A model generated the notes under the pieces. It had not been told where the DNA came from, searched no databases, and saw only the letters and a program-made list of their open reading frames with translations. Positions 23,936-32,369 of a stretch of DNA of 64,000 nt are shown piece by piece (position 1 is the first letter of the stretch; each line of letters starts with the position of its first letter). Location of the stretch: NCBI RefSeq assembly GCF_018919395.1, contig NZ_JAHLME010000001.1, forward strand, positions 992,001-1,056,000, written 5' to 3'. Both the position numbers and the translations under genes were made by a program. This DNA is from Geomonas azotofigens. GTDB taxonomy: Bacteria > Desulfobacterota > Desulfuromonadia > Geobacterales > Geobacteraceae.

Positions 23936-25714
23936 TCAGCAGGCGAGGCCGTAGCGTTTTAATTTCCGCGCAATGGTCGGCTGGCTCACGCCGAGCGCCT
24001 CGGCCAGGTCGGCCTGGCAGCCATGGGATTTGATCGCGTGGGCCAGGAGGGCGCGCTCAGTACTTTCAATGACTTGCGGCAGGGTCATGCTTTCCGGCCA
24101 CTGCGCCGGGGCCGTCGCCTCGCTGGTGTCGCCCTTGGCGACGTCGGCGGGGAGGTCCTGCAGGCTGATCACTTCGGACTCGGTCATGACCACCAGCCGC
24201 TCGCACAGGTTCATCAGTTCGCGTACGTTTCCGGGGAACGGGTAACCCAAAAGGGTGTCGCAGGCGGCGCGGGAGAGGCGTTTGCTGGTCTTGTGCTTCT
24301 TGGCGTACCACTCGATGTAGTGCAGGATGAGGGGGAGCAGGCACTCCTTTCGCTCCTTGAGGGATGGGACGTGGATGGGGATCACCTTGAGGCGATAGTA
24401 GAGGTCGAGGCGAAACTTCCCCTCCTCGACCATCTGCTCGAGGTTTCGGTGGGTTGCGGCGAGGATGCGCACCTTCACCTCGCGGGGGCGGGTGCTCCCC
24501 AGGCGCATGATGGTGCCGTCCTCCATGAAGCGCAACAGCTTCACCTGGGAGGGGAGCGGCAGTTCGGCGATCTCGTCCAGGAAGAGGATCCCGCCGTCGG
24601 CAAGCTCGAAATAGCCCGGCTTGCCGCCGGACTGGGCGCCGGTAAACGCCCCCTTGTCGTAGCCGAAAAGCTCTGATTCTATGAGGGATTCGGGAATCGC
24701 ACCGCAGTTGATCTTGATGAGCGGCTTGTTGGCGCGCTCCGAATTCTTGTGGATCAGGTCGGCAAAGAGACCCTTGCCGACACCGGAGGGGCCCAGGATC
24801 AGCACGGTGGATTCGACCTTGGCGACCTTGAGCGCCTGGCGCAGCGCCTTCAGCATGGCGGGGCTGCGGGCGATGATCTGCTGGTTCTCAAGTTGCTGTT
24901 CCTGCTGCATTTCCAGCATCTGGTTGCGGTACTGGTCCCGGATCGCCTCCTGGTCTTCCAGTTCGCGCTGCAGGTTGTCGATTTCCGTGATGTCGCGCTC
25001 ACTTACGACTACGCGGGTGATGCGGCCCGCCGAGTCGAAGACCGGGGCCGCGGTGGTGATCAGCTTGCGCCCCTCGCGCTGCTGCAGGAGGTTCACCCGG
25101 GCGCCGGTCCGGAGCACCTCGAGGGTGGCGGAACGGTCGAAGACGCGGGCATTGATCAGGTCGCGCATGTTGCGCCCGACCACGTCCTTGGCCTGGACGT
25201 TGTTGATGCGCTCGGAAGCGGGGTTGATGCGCACCACATTGGCATCGGCGTCGCAGATCCAGAGGCCGTCCGAGGAGGAGTCGATGATGGTGTCCAGCTC
25301 GCGGGTAAGCCCCTGGAAGAACTCCATTTGCTTCGCCATCTCCTCGAGTTCGGTGCTCTCGACGAAGACGCATACCGCGCCCACCTGCTCCTGGTCCATG
25401 AGCATCGGGCTCACCCGCACCAGGAAGTTGGACTCGATGCCGCGCACCGAGATCTCGGTGTTGCGCGCGTGCCCCAAGAGCCGCTGTGCCACCTTGGGCC
25501 ACAGGTCGGGGAGCACGTCGTTCAGGTGCACCCCCTGGAAGGCGCCGAAGCTCTCCCGGACCGCCCGGTTGGCCAGGATCACCATGCCCGAGGTGTTCAC
25601 GGCCAGGATGCCAACGTCGACGGCGTTCACCATGGCCTGGTAGAAGGCGTCGGAGCGCAGCTCGCCTCCGCTGGAAAAACCGATGAGTTCCACTGGGTTG
25701 AGCGAGTTGTTCAC
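23936..25714 (-). CDS. PAS-PAS-AAA+ sigma-54-dependent activator (TyrR-like HTH)
   Basis: A 592-residue enhancer-binding protein. PAS domains lie at about 15-130 (AFYQAMVNAVDVGILAVN) and about 140-265 (LDTIIDSSSDGLWICDADANV), followed by a Gln/Glu-rich coiled coil. The AAA+ domain has GPSGVGKG, the sigma-54 loop GAFTGA, GGILFLDEIAE and FPGNVRELMN. The C-terminal HTH is CQADLAEALGVSQPTIARKLKRYGL, of the TyrR/Fis type. I use GTG at 25714, with AAGGAG ten bases upstream; the longer frame has no ribosome site. It lies between livK and gabT and is the obvious regulator of both, sensing a small molecule through PAS. Confidence 0.88.
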   Translation of the reverse strand: MNNSLNPVELIGFSSGGELRSDAFYQAMVNAVDVGILAVNTSGMVILANRAVRESFGAFQGVHLNDVLPDLWPKVAQRLLGHARNTEISVRGIESNFLVRVSPMLMDQEQVGAVCVFVESTELEEMAKQMEFFQGLTRELDTIIDSSSDGLWICDADANVVRINPASERINNVQAKDVVGRNMRDLINARVFDRSATLEVLRTGARVNLLQQREGRKLITTAAPVFDSAGRITRVVVSERDITEIDNLQRELEDQEAIRDQYRNQMLEMQQEQQLENQQIIARSPAMLKALRQALKVAKVESTVLILGPSGVGKGLFADLIHKNSERANKPLIKINCGAIPESLIESELFGYDKGAFTGAQSGGKPGYFELADGGILFLDEIAELPLPSQVKLLRFMEDGTIMRLGSTRPREVKVRILAATHRNLEQMVEEGKFRLDLYYRLKVIPIHVPSLKERKECLLPLILHYIEWYAKKHKTSKRLSRAACDTLLGYPFPGNVRELMNLCERLVVMTESEVISLQDLPADVAKGDTSEATAPAQWPESMTLPQVIESTERALLAHAIKSHGCQADLAEALGVSQPTIARKLKRYGLAC

Positions 25715-25982
25715 GGCGGACGATCTCCTTCTGCGTACCCACATGCGTCGGGCCCTGAGGCCGGAAGGATGGGCGGTCGTGGCGTATACCAGAGCCCCTT
25801 CGAGGTGCATTATGCAGAAATGAATCAAATATTCAAGTGTAAATAATAGAACAACCTCGAAACAGTCAGCACTCTTCTTATCACTGTCATTCGTGTATGT
25901 CTTTCTCTTTCGGGTATGACATTTTTGAGTCTACTTGTAATGCGGTAGCGGTTTCTCTGCCAGTATACATATAACCCGTTAC

Positions 25983-26007
25983 AGTGAGGGGCATTTCGCC
26001 TCTCACT
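25983..26007. promoter_or_regulatory. Inverted repeat, possible activator-binding site upstream of gabT
   Basis: AGTGAGGGGC - ATTTC - GCCTCTCACT pairs at 9 of 10 positions. It lies about 100 bases upstream of the sigma-54-like element, a usual distance for an enhancer-binding protein site. Confidence 0.35.
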
Positions 26008-26081
26008 CCGGGCTCTGCTTTCCAATAATTGACCTTTACGTCAACTCACATATGGGCGGGTTATGCCTTCCCTCTGACTCC

Positions 26082-26098
26082 TTGGTACGGTCCTTGTA
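26082..26098 (+). promoter_or_regulatory. Sigma-54-like promoter element for gabT
   Basis: TTGGTACGGTCCTTGTA resembles TTGGCACGN4TTGCA. GG and GT are separated by 10 bases; the -12 GC is GT here, so the match is imperfect. It lies about 115 bases before the gabT start. Confidence 0.4.
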
Positions 26099-26211
26099 GT
26101 AGGGGATGACCGGGCGGACAAACAAAGTCCGGTCCCCTTGATCCGACACCTGTACCGGGATCCTCGACGGGACCCGGTAGTCACCAACTACTAGGCAAAG
26201 GAGCTTCACCC

Positions 26212-27522
26212 ATGACCGCTGGTAACGAGCAACTGATGGAGTTACGCAACAAGCATGTCCCCGGAGGGGTCGCACTTTTGAGCCCCGCCTTCATCGCCAA
26301 GGCCCAGGGGGCCATCATGACCGACGTCGAGGGGCGTGAACTGATCGATTTCGCCGGCGGCATCGGCGTCAACAACGTGGGGCACAGCCACCCGAAGGTC
26401 GTCAAGGCCATCCAGGAGCAGGCCGAGAAGTTCATCCACACCTGTTTCCACGTCGCTCCCTACCAGGGGTACATCGAGCTGGCGCAGCGCCTGAACGAGC
26501 TCGCTCCGGGCACTTCCCCGAAGCAGACCATGCTGGCCAACTCCGGCGCCGAGGCGGTCGAAAACGCCATCAAGATCGCACGCTACGTCACCAAGCGCCC
26601 GGGTGTCATCTCCCTTGAGAACGGCTTCCACGGCCGCACCCTGATGACCATGACCCTGACCTCCAAGGTGAAGCCCTACAAGTACGGCTTCGGTCCCTTC
26701 GCGCCGGAGAGCTACCGCATTCCGTCCGCCTACTGCTACCGCTGCCCCTACGGCGGGAGCTACCCGAGCTGCGGCTGCGCCTGCGCCCATAAGCTCGACG
26801 AGTTCTTCACCGGCTACGTGGCGGCCGAGCAGACCGCGGCCATCATCATTGAGCCGATCCAGGGTGAAGGCGGCTTCGTCACCCCGCCGAAGGAGTACTT
26901 CGAGATCGTGCAGGGGATCTGCAAGAAGCACGGCATCCTCCTGATCATCGACGAGATCCAGAGCGGCATGGGGCGTACCGGCAAGCTGTTCGCCATCGAC
27001 CACTGGGGCATCGAGCCCGACCTGATCACCACCGCCAAGAGCTTGGCCGGCGGCATGCCGCTCTCCGCGATCACCGGTCGCGCCGAGATCATGAGCCAGC
27101 CGCACCCGGGCGGCCTGGGCGGCACCTACGGCGGCAACCCGCTTTCCTGCGCGGCGGCCCTCGCGGTTCTGGATATCTTCCTGAACGACGGCCTCTTGGA
27201 CCAGTCCGTGAAGCTCGGCGAGAAGCTGCAGCAGCGCTTCAACGAGATGCAGCAGAAGTACGAGATCATCGGCGAAGTGCGCGGCAAGGGCCCCATGCTC
27301 GCCCTCGAACTGGTACGCGACCGCAACACCAAGGCGCCGGCAGGCGACCTCGCCAAGAAGCTGGTCAAGCTCTGCTACGACAAGGGGCTCGTCATCCTTT
27401 CCTGCGGCGCCCTCGGCAACGTGGTCCGTTTGCTGATGCCGCTGGTCATCACCGACGAGCAGTTGGATCGCGGCATGGCCATCCTCGAGGAGTCTCTCGC
27501 CGAGGTCAACGCGGAGATCTAA
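26212..27522 (+). CDS. gabT: Class-III aminotransferase, GabT-like (4-aminobutyrate transaminase family)
   Basis: A 436-residue PLP enzyme. It shows DFAGGIGVNNVGHSHP, ANSGAEAVENAIKIAR, NGFHGRT, EPIQGEGGF, IIDEIQSGMGRTGK and the PLP-binding Lys in TTAKSLAGGMPLS. The Cys-rich YCYRCPYGGSYPSCGCAC segment is typical of a bacterial GabT branch. It would move the amino group of 4-aminobutyrate or a similar omega-amino acid to 2-oxoglutarate, giving a semialdehyde and glutamate. AAGGAG precedes the ATG. No semialdehyde dehydrogenase is adjacent; AOR in the divergent operon could fill that step. Another omega-amino acid is possible as substrate. Confidence 0.85.
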   Translation: MTAGNEQLMELRNKHVPGGVALLSPAFIAKAQGAIMTDVEGRELIDFAGGIGVNNVGHSHPKVVKAIQEQAEKFIHTCFHVAPYQGYIELAQRLNELAPGTSPKQTMLANSGAEAVENAIKIARYVTKRPGVISLENGFHGRTLMTMTLTSKVKPYKYGFGPFAPESYRIPSAYCYRCPYGGSYPSCGCACAHKLDEFFTGYVAAEQTAAIIIEPIQGEGGFVTPPKEYFEIVQGICKKHGILLIIDEIQSGMGRTGKLFAIDHWGIEPDLITTAKSLAGGMPLSAITGRAEIMSQPHPGGLGGTYGGNPLSCAAALAVLDIFLNDGLLDQSVKLGEKLQQRFNEMQQKYEIIGEVRGKGPMLALELVRDRNTKAPAGDLAKKLVKLCYDKGLVILSCGALGNVVRLLMPLVITDEQLDRGMAILEESLAEVNAEI

Positions 27523-27549
27523 GGCTCAAGGCAAAGTAGCAAGAACGAT

Positions 27550-27620
27550 ACGGCAACGGCAGTGTCTGGCATCTTCGGGGTTGGGTGAAGAGATGCACAG
27601 CACTGCCGTTGTCGTTTTTA
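27550..27620 (+). terminator. Rho-independent terminator after gabT
   Basis: Long stem ACGGCAACGGCAGTG (27550-27564) pairing with CACTGCCGTTGTCGT (27601-27615), followed by TTTTT. Confidence 0.8.
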
Positions 27621-27633
27621 AAGCAAACCATTT

Positions 27634-27726
27634 GCCACGGAGAAAATCTGAGGAGATCTGAGAAGACCAAAACCCGAAAGTTTTTCTTGTTAGATTTCTC
27701 AGACGTTCTCAGATTTTCTCCGTGGC
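27634..27726. repeat. 93-bp palindromic CCACGGAG element
   Basis: GCCACGGAGAAAATCTGAG (27634-27652) and its exact inverse (27708-27726) bound an AT-rich centre with further CTGAGA/TCTCAG pairs. It resembles common intergenic MITE-like repeats and has no coding capacity. Confidence 0.6.
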
Positions 27727-27813
27727 TAAAGGTTTAGGTTTTCTTGCCAGCGACCCGCAGCCGATGGCATAGTGGAGTGCGCCGAGATGGCAGATTTCCG
27801 AAGGAGAGCGCAG

Positions 27814-28299
27814 ATGACCGAAAAGACCGATCCGCGCCATACCGTGGTGGTGGGGTGCCTGGTGCGCAATGCCGAGAACGAGGTGCTGCTGATCCGCCAC
27901 CGGCAGCGGGGCTGGGAGATTCCGCAGGGGCGGGTCGAGGTGGGCGAGAATCTCATGGACGCGGCGCGCAGGGAAGTCGCCGAGGAGGCCGGGGTGGAGG
28001 TGGAGATCGGCCCCCTGGCCGCTGTCTGGTCCATGGTCGCCCCCACCTCCGCCCTCATCTTCGCCTTCCTGGGCCGCTACCTCGGCGGCGAATTGAACCC
28101 CACCGACGACAGCGAGGCCGCGCTTTGGGTGTCGGAAGCAGAGGCGCTGGAGATGGTGACGAGTCCGGTGATGCGCGAGCGGCTCTCCGTCCTGCTTGGT
28201 TATGACGGGGGCGTCAGCTACCGCTCCTACTCGATAAAACCCTACCAACTGCACCTGCAACGCGACCTGCTCGCCTGGCCAGGGGTCGATCGAGGCTGA
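27814..28299 (+). CDS. Nudix hydrolase
   Basis: A 161-residue protein with a complete Nudix box: GRVEVGENLMDAARREVAEEAGV (G-x5-E-x7-REVxEExGV). The N-terminal strand HTVVVGCLVRNAENEVLLIRHRQRGWEIPQG is typical. Nudix enzymes hydrolyse nucleoside diphosphate derivatives; the substrate cannot be read. I use the ATG at 27814, with AAGGAG eight bases upstream; the frame extends 14 codons further without a ribosome site. It appears monocistronic, flanked by a repeat and the OmpA-like gene. Confidence 0.88.
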   Translation: MTEKTDPRHTVVVGCLVRNAENEVLLIRHRQRGWEIPQGRVEVGENLMDAARREVAEEAGVEVEIGPLAAVWSMVAPTSALIFAFLGRYLGGELNPTDDSEAALWVSEAEALEMVTSPVMRERLSVLLGYDGGVSYRSYSIKPYQLHLQRDLLAWPGVDRG

Positions 28300-28384
28300 A
28301 TCTGCCTCCACCACGGGAGTGCTCCTCTTCTCCTGGCAACTCCCAAAAACTGAGTCTCGATATGCAATCTTTCATGTAGATCCA

Positions 28385-28413
28385 TTGACGGATTGTGCTT
28401 GAGGGCCTAAGAT
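28385..28413 (+). promoter_or_regulatory. Sigma-70 promoter of the OmpA-like gene
   Basis: TTGACG (28385-28390), a 17-bp spacer and TAAGAT (28408-28413), with the predicted start of transcription about 58 bases before the ATG. Confidence 0.65.
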
Positions 28414-28477
28414 ATCCTCCGCCTGTTCCAAAGGAAGAACCAAGCCTTTGGTCGGCTACAAAAGATAAGGAGGGATT

Positions 28478-28999
28478 ATGATCAAGAAAATGGCAGTAGC
28501 GGCTGTACTGACTCTGGCGGTTTCGGGCGTTTCCTATGCGGGGCTTGATGCCGTCAAAGGCCTCGGCAAAGACTTAGGCAAAGACTTAGGCAAAGAAGCT
28601 ACGGCGACCGCAAAACAGGGCGCTCTCAGCGCTGTGACCAAGAAACTGAAGAAGGTTCAGAACGAGAAAGGGCCGATCAAGTTCAAGACCGGCAAGGCCG
28701 AGGTGGATCCGGCTTGCGATAAGACCATGACCGCCATCGCGGCCATCATGACCGATTACCCTGGCTTCCACGTACAGGTCGACGGCCACACCGACAACGT
28801 CGGCAAGCCGGAAGCCAACATGAAGCTCTCCCAGGACCGTGCCGATGCGGTGGTGAAGTACCTGGTTGACAAGAAAGGCGTAGCCGCCAACCGTCTCTCC
28901 GCCAAAGGCTTCGGCGACACCCAGCCCATCGCCGACAACAAGTCAAAGGCAGGCCAGGCCAAGAACCGTCGCGTCGATTTCACCGTCACCAAGATGTAG
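28478..28999 (+). CDS. OmpA-family peptidoglycan-binding protein
   Basis: A 173-residue secreted protein. The signal peptide ends ...VSGVSYA, followed by a short basic linker with a GKDLGKDLGK repeat encoded by an imperfect 12-base tandem repeat near 28564-28594. Residues about 65-172 are an OmpA C-terminal domain: IKFKTGKAEVDP, VQVDGHTDNVG, SQDRADAVVKYLV, GFGDTQPIADN, NRRVDFTV. It binds peptidoglycan in the periplasm. It lacks a beta-barrel and a lipobox, so it is probably soluble. AAGGAGG precedes the ATG, and it has its own promoter and terminator. Confidence 0.9.
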   Translation: MIKKMAVAAVLTLAVSGVSYAGLDAVKGLGKDLGKDLGKEATATAKQGALSAVTKKLKKVQNEKGPIKFKTGKAEVDPACDKTMTAIAAIMTDYPGFHVQVDGHTDNVGKPEANMKLSQDRADAVVKYLVDKKGVAANRLSAKGFGDTQPIADNKSKAGQAKNRRVDFTVTKM

Positions 29000-29006
29000 C
29001 CGACAA

Positions 29007-29042
29007 AATGGGGGAGCCCTTTGCGCTCCCCCATTCCTCTCT
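29007..29042 (+). terminator. Terminator-like hairpin after the OmpA-like gene
   Basis: AATGGGGGAGC / GCTCCCCCATT stem; the tail is pyrimidine-rich (CCTCTCTTTCC) rather than a pure T run. Confidence 0.6.
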
Positions 29043-29172
29043 TTCCCTCCACCCGCCAACCGATTCACCTCAAGCGCCTTCTCCATTGATCAACCCGGTA
29101 GTATCCCCCTCTGCGAAGGTCATCGGAGAATCTGGGTGAGCCAGGCTTATGCTCCCTCGAAGGGCTGAATGT

Positions 29173-29217
29173 GAACGAGCGTCCCCCCCTTTGCGAAGGG
29201 GGAACAGGGGATTTGCC
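29173..29217. repeat. CCCCCTTTGCGAAGGGGG repeat, copy 1
   Basis: GAACGAGCGTC, then CCCCCTTTGCGAAGGGGG, then an (A/G)GGGGATTTGC tail. A second copy in the same orientation lies at 30121-30165, so the two flank the response-regulator gene. The family is widespread in bacterial intergenic DNA. Confidence 0.55.
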
Positions 29218-29328
29218 TTTCTTTACGCCCCCGCCATACATAAGTTGATTCGTGCCAACTGGAATGTTAAGCTGCAGCACCATAACTCCCCTACAGCTTC
29301 TTCCCCCTTGGCCTTTTTGGAGAGAGCT

Positions 29329-29979
29329 ATGAAAAAGATCCTCGCCGTAGAAGACAGCAAGGTGGCGCAGGCCCAGTTGCTGGACATCCTCAGCGGAGAG
29401 TACGAGGTCACGCTCCAGGAAGACGGGGCATCGGCCAAGTCCCTCGCACTGGAGATCGCTCCGGACCTGATCCTGCTCGATATCAACCTCCCCGGGATGA
29501 ACGGCTACGATATCTGCCGTCAGTTGAAGGCGGATGTGGCAACACGGGAGATCCCGGTAATCTTTCTAACCAGTTGCGATACCAGCGGCGAAAAGGTGAA
29601 GGGGTTCGAGGCCGGCGCGGATGATTATATCGTGAAGCCTTTTTACCCGGAGGAACTGGTAGCGCGCGTCACGCTCCACCTTGCCTCGCGAAGAGAAAAG
29701 CAGATGGCGGTCGAGTTCGAAAGGCTGAAGCTGTTGCGGGAGATGGCGGTCGCCATCAGCCACGAGTTCAACAACCCTTTGACCGCAATACTCTGGCATC
29801 TGCACCTGGCCAACAAGGAACTGGGTGAGGGGAATGAGAAAGCCCGTACCCATCTGTCCGACCTCAAAGGTGAACTGGACAAGATCCGCCGCATTGTAGC
29901 CCGTCTCGCCGAAGCCTCCCGCGACGCCAAGACAGAGTATGTCATGGGCGAAGCCATGATCGACGTGAACAGCATCTGA
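29329..29979 (+). CDS. Receiver + HisKA (DHp) protein without a kinase ATPase domain
   Basis: A 216-residue protein. Residues 1-120 are a receiver with acidic pocket Glu8-Asp9, phospho-acceptor Asp51 (LLDINLPG), Thr81 and Lys103 (VKPF). Residues about 135-205 carry a histidine-kinase dimerisation domain with the H-box VAISHEFNNPLTAIL (His145). The protein stops there, so the HATPase domain is missing. It could pass phosphate between Asp51 and His145 or act as a scaffold for another kinase. GGAGAG precedes the ATG at 29329. No partner kinase is adjacent, and a clear terminator follows. Confidence 0.8.
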   Translation: MKKILAVEDSKVAQAQLLDILSGEYEVTLQEDGASAKSLALEIAPDLILLDINLPGMNGYDICRQLKADVATREIPVIFLTSCDTSGEKVKGFEAGADDYIVKPFYPEELVARVTLHLASRREKQMAVEFERLKLLREMAVAISHEFNNPLTAILWHLHLANKELGEGNEKARTHLSDLKGELDKIRRIVARLAEASRDAKTEYVMGEAMIDVNSI

Positions 29980-30029
29980 AAGCGCACCTCCCTTGCCAGG
30001 CCCATAATGATACTCAAATTGCTGCACCC

Positions 30030-30055
30030 GGGGCTGTCTTGCCCCTTTTTTATTT
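30030..30055 (+). terminator. Rho-independent terminator
   Basis: GGGGC-TGTCTT-GCCCC followed by TTTTTTATTT, 50 bases after the receiver-DHp gene. Confidence 0.85.
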
Positions 30056-30120
30056 GGTTGGAAAAGTCCATGCCAAGGTTGCATGAACCGTCGAGCGCGT
30101 CGCCCACGAAGCGCCGCACG

Positions 30121-30165
30121 TGAACAACGTCTCCCCCTTTGCGAAGGGGGGCCGGGGGGATTTGC
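30121..30165. repeat. CCCCCTTTGCGAAGGGGG repeat, copy 2
   Basis: Same family and orientation as 29173-29217: TGAACAACGTC, the CCCCCTTTGCGAAGGGGG palindrome, then GGGGGGATTTGC. Confidence 0.55.
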
Positions 30166-30299
30166 ATTTAGTTTGAGCACCCCCACACAATACCCCTTCT
30201 TTTTTAGTACCATCTGTACCTGTTGCCCATCACTCCATAGGAGTACGCTTCTGACTCAGGATGAAAAATGCCCGTAGTACCCAGCACCAAGGTGGAAGC

Positions 30300-31019
30300 A
30301 TGAAACAGAGAAAGCCGGAGATGATCAGAGGAGCCAGGGCCAACGTGCCGGTTGCCGCCAGCGCCATGGCCTATGGCAGTGTGCTCGGTGTGCTCGCCGC
30401 CCAAAAGGGCTTGAGCTGGTTGGACATGATGTACATGAACACCGCCGTTTTCGCCGGGGCGGCGCAGTTCGTCATGGTCGATATGTGGTCGAACCATATG
30501 CCGATCTTCGAGATGACCCTCGCCGTGATGGTGATTAACCTGCGCTACCTGCTGATCGGCGCCTCTCTTGACCCGCTCTTCTCCGGACGGGGGCTACTGC
30601 ACAGGATGGGGATGATGCACCTGGTTGCCGACGAGAACTGGGCCGTTACCATGACCGAGCAGAGAAATGGCAGCGCCACCACCTGGTTTCTCTTCGGCGG
30701 CGGCGTTTTCCTGTACCTCGCCTGGAGCAGCGGTACGTTGATTGGTCTGCTCGGCGGCGGCTTCATAACGAGGCCCGAAGACTACGCCCTCGATTTCGCT
30801 TTCACCGCCGTCTTCACCGCGCTTGCCGTCGGGTTGTGGCGCGGCAAGAGCGACGTGCTTCCCTGGATCGTCGCCGGAGCGGCCGCGTTGTTGGCTCACA
30901 AGTTCCTGCCGGGCAAGTGGTATATCGTGGCGGGAGGACTGGCCGGCGCAATCAGCGCCATGATGGGGCCGTGCGAGATCGAAGAGGTGGAGGAGGTAGA
31001 AGATGTTCCCAGCTATTAA
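30300..31019 (+). CDS. azlC: AzlC-family branched-chain amino-acid exporter subunit
   Basis: A 239-residue inner-membrane protein with about six hydrophobic helices. AzlC signatures are AYGSVLGVLAAQKGLSW, NTAVFAGAAQFVMV and MVINLRYLLIGASL. It forms a two-subunit exporter with AzlD. The C-terminus ends in an acidic stretch EIEEVEEVEDVPSY. I use the ATG at 30300, with AAGGTGG just upstream; an ATG at 30261 is in frame but has weaker support. azlD overlaps its end by 17 bases, so the two are translationally coupled. Confidence 0.9.
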   Translation: MKQRKPEMIRGARANVPVAASAMAYGSVLGVLAAQKGLSWLDMMYMNTAVFAGAAQFVMVDMWSNHMPIFEMTLAVMVINLRYLLIGASLDPLFSGRGLLHRMGMMHLVADENWAVTMTEQRNGSATTWFLFGGGVFLYLAWSSGTLIGLLGGGFITRPEDYALDFAFTAVFTALAVGLWRGKSDVLPWIVAGAAALLAHKFLPGKWYIVAGGLAGAISAMMGPCEIEEVEEVEDVPSY

Positions 31020-31314
31020 TCCGCAGGTGTTGATCGCCGTAGGTCTGGCCGCCTGTGTGACCTATTCCTTGCGGCTGGGTGGTTTGCTGTTGGCGTCCCG
31101 TTTCCCACGCTCCGGACGTTTCCGGCGCGGCATGGACGCCCTGCCGGGCGCCCTGCTGTTTTCGCTCGTGTTACCGTCCATCGCCGCCGAAGGCGTCTGG
31201 GGGCTCATGGCCGCCGCGCTTACCGCCATCGTCGTGCTTCGCACCCGCAACACCCTCGCCGCCATGCTCTGCGGCATGCTCGTCATCTTCGCCGTCCGAA
31301 AGATGGGGCTATAA
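31003..31314 (+). CDS. azlD: AzlD-family transporter subunit
   Basis: A 103-residue protein with four hydrophobic helices: VLIAVGLAACVTYSLRLGG, FRRGMDALPGALLFSLVLP, GLMAAALTAIVVLRTRN and AAMLCGMLVIFAVRK. It is the small partner of AzlC. AGGAGGT lies in the azlC coding sequence upstream of the ATG. The gap that follows (31315-31593) holds only a weak CCTCCA/TGGAGG hairpin. Confidence 0.9.
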   Translation: MFPAINPQVLIAVGLAACVTYSLRLGGLLLASRFPRSGRFRRGMDALPGALLFSLVLPSIAAEGVWGLMAAALTAIVVLRTRNTLAAMLCGMLVIFAVRKMGL

Positions 31315-31593
31315 CCGCGCTGGTATATCTTCCTCCAGTTTGGAGGTGGACCGTCCCCAAACTGCCACACGTCATTGCCAAAGGTGACTCCCCGTCAACC
31401 TTTGCCAACCCACTGCCATTACGGCGTCCCCGCATGATCCTTGAGCCTCACATCTGTGCGCGCAAGATTCAGGAAATTGAATTGGACTGAGCTAACAAGC
31501 TGTGCTAGGTTGGCTTGCATTGTGCTGTGGGGGCGCCCAGAAAGGCCGGCCTCTGCTTCAGCATGTGAGAGATAAGAAATTGGCGGAGGTCTT

Positions 31594-32295
31594 GTGATTG
31601 TGAGATTATGTCTTGTTTTGGCGTCTCTTTGGCTGGTGTTATTAATTGGGGGGTGTGGGAGCGGCAGTTCCAAGGCGGAAAACAGTGGGGAGTACGTGTC
31701 GAAAAGTTGGCATGACGATACCGTTGCACACCTGCTTGTGAAACCCACAGGCGAGGTGAGTGGCTACCTGCTGGTGATGTACGGATGGGTCTACGAAATG
31801 ACCGGTTCGGTTTCTGCCTCAGGAGTGCTGACCCTTTCCGTTAAAGACCCCGTGACCCACCAGCCGGTGCCCGGAACCACCTCGACAGGTCTCTGCGATG
31901 GGGCCGGTTCCTGTACTGGAACAACCTATGCTGGAATAAACCAGCCCTTTCAATTCGTCCTAGCTCGTGTGTCGCCGCAAAACAACAGCTTTGCAGGCAT
32001 ATACAACGCGACCGTGGCGCTTGATGACGGGACCCCGTGCGGTACCTCCTGGTTCGGGATCGATGCCAATGGGAAGGTCTATGGTTTTGAAGACGGGATG
32101 CCCATGACAGACAGGGTGACTGTTACCGGTGATGTCACTGTAACCGGAGAAATGACGGCTACGACTTTCTACTCCCAGTCACCCCAAGTGACCATGTCCG
32201 GCAAAATCAGTGGCGACGGCGCGCTAAGTAGCGGTGCTTGGAGCACGTCATCATTCATGGGAAAGCTTTCCGGCACGAGGCTGCCCATCAATTAA
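31594..32295 (+). CDS. Secreted lipoprotein of unknown function
   Basis: A 233-residue protein with a lipoprotein signal (VLLIGGC) followed by a GSGSS linker. The mature part is rich in Thr, Ser and Val with alternating strands (GEVSGYLLVMYGWVYEMTGSV, TDRVTVTGDVTVTGEMTAT), suggesting a beta-sandwich or barrel-like fold. It resembles many Geobacter outer-membrane lipoproteins, but I recognise no named family. The GTG start follows GGAGG. It is convergent with the four-helix-bundle gene. Confidence 0.7.
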   Translation: MIVRLCLVLASLWLVLLIGGCGSGSSKAENSGEYVSKSWHDDTVAHLLVKPTGEVSGYLLVMYGWVYEMTGSVSASGVLTLSVKDPVTHQPVPGTTSTGLCDGAGSCTGTTYAGINQPFQFVLARVSPQNNSFAGIYNATVALDDGTPCGTSWFGIDANGKVYGFEDGMPMTDRVTVTGDVTVTGEMTATTFYSQSPQVTMSGKISGDGALSSGAWSTSSFMGKLSGTRLPIN

Positions 32296-32369
32296 GGCAA
32301 CCTCCTCAACACGGTAACCACCTGAGGGGGCAGGTTTCTTTTCCGGAAGCGTGGCCCTTTCCCCCTCAC

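Larger units (their letters stand above)
25715..26211. other. Divergent control region between the sigma-54 activator and gabT
   Basis: About 500 bases without a gene. The part near the activator is AT-rich and may hold its promoter. An inverted repeat (25983-26007) and a sigma-54-like element (26082-26098) lie on the gabT side. The leader from about 26110 to 26211 contains short GTCCGG/CCGGAC-like pairs. I see no small ORF worth calling. Confidence 0.4.
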
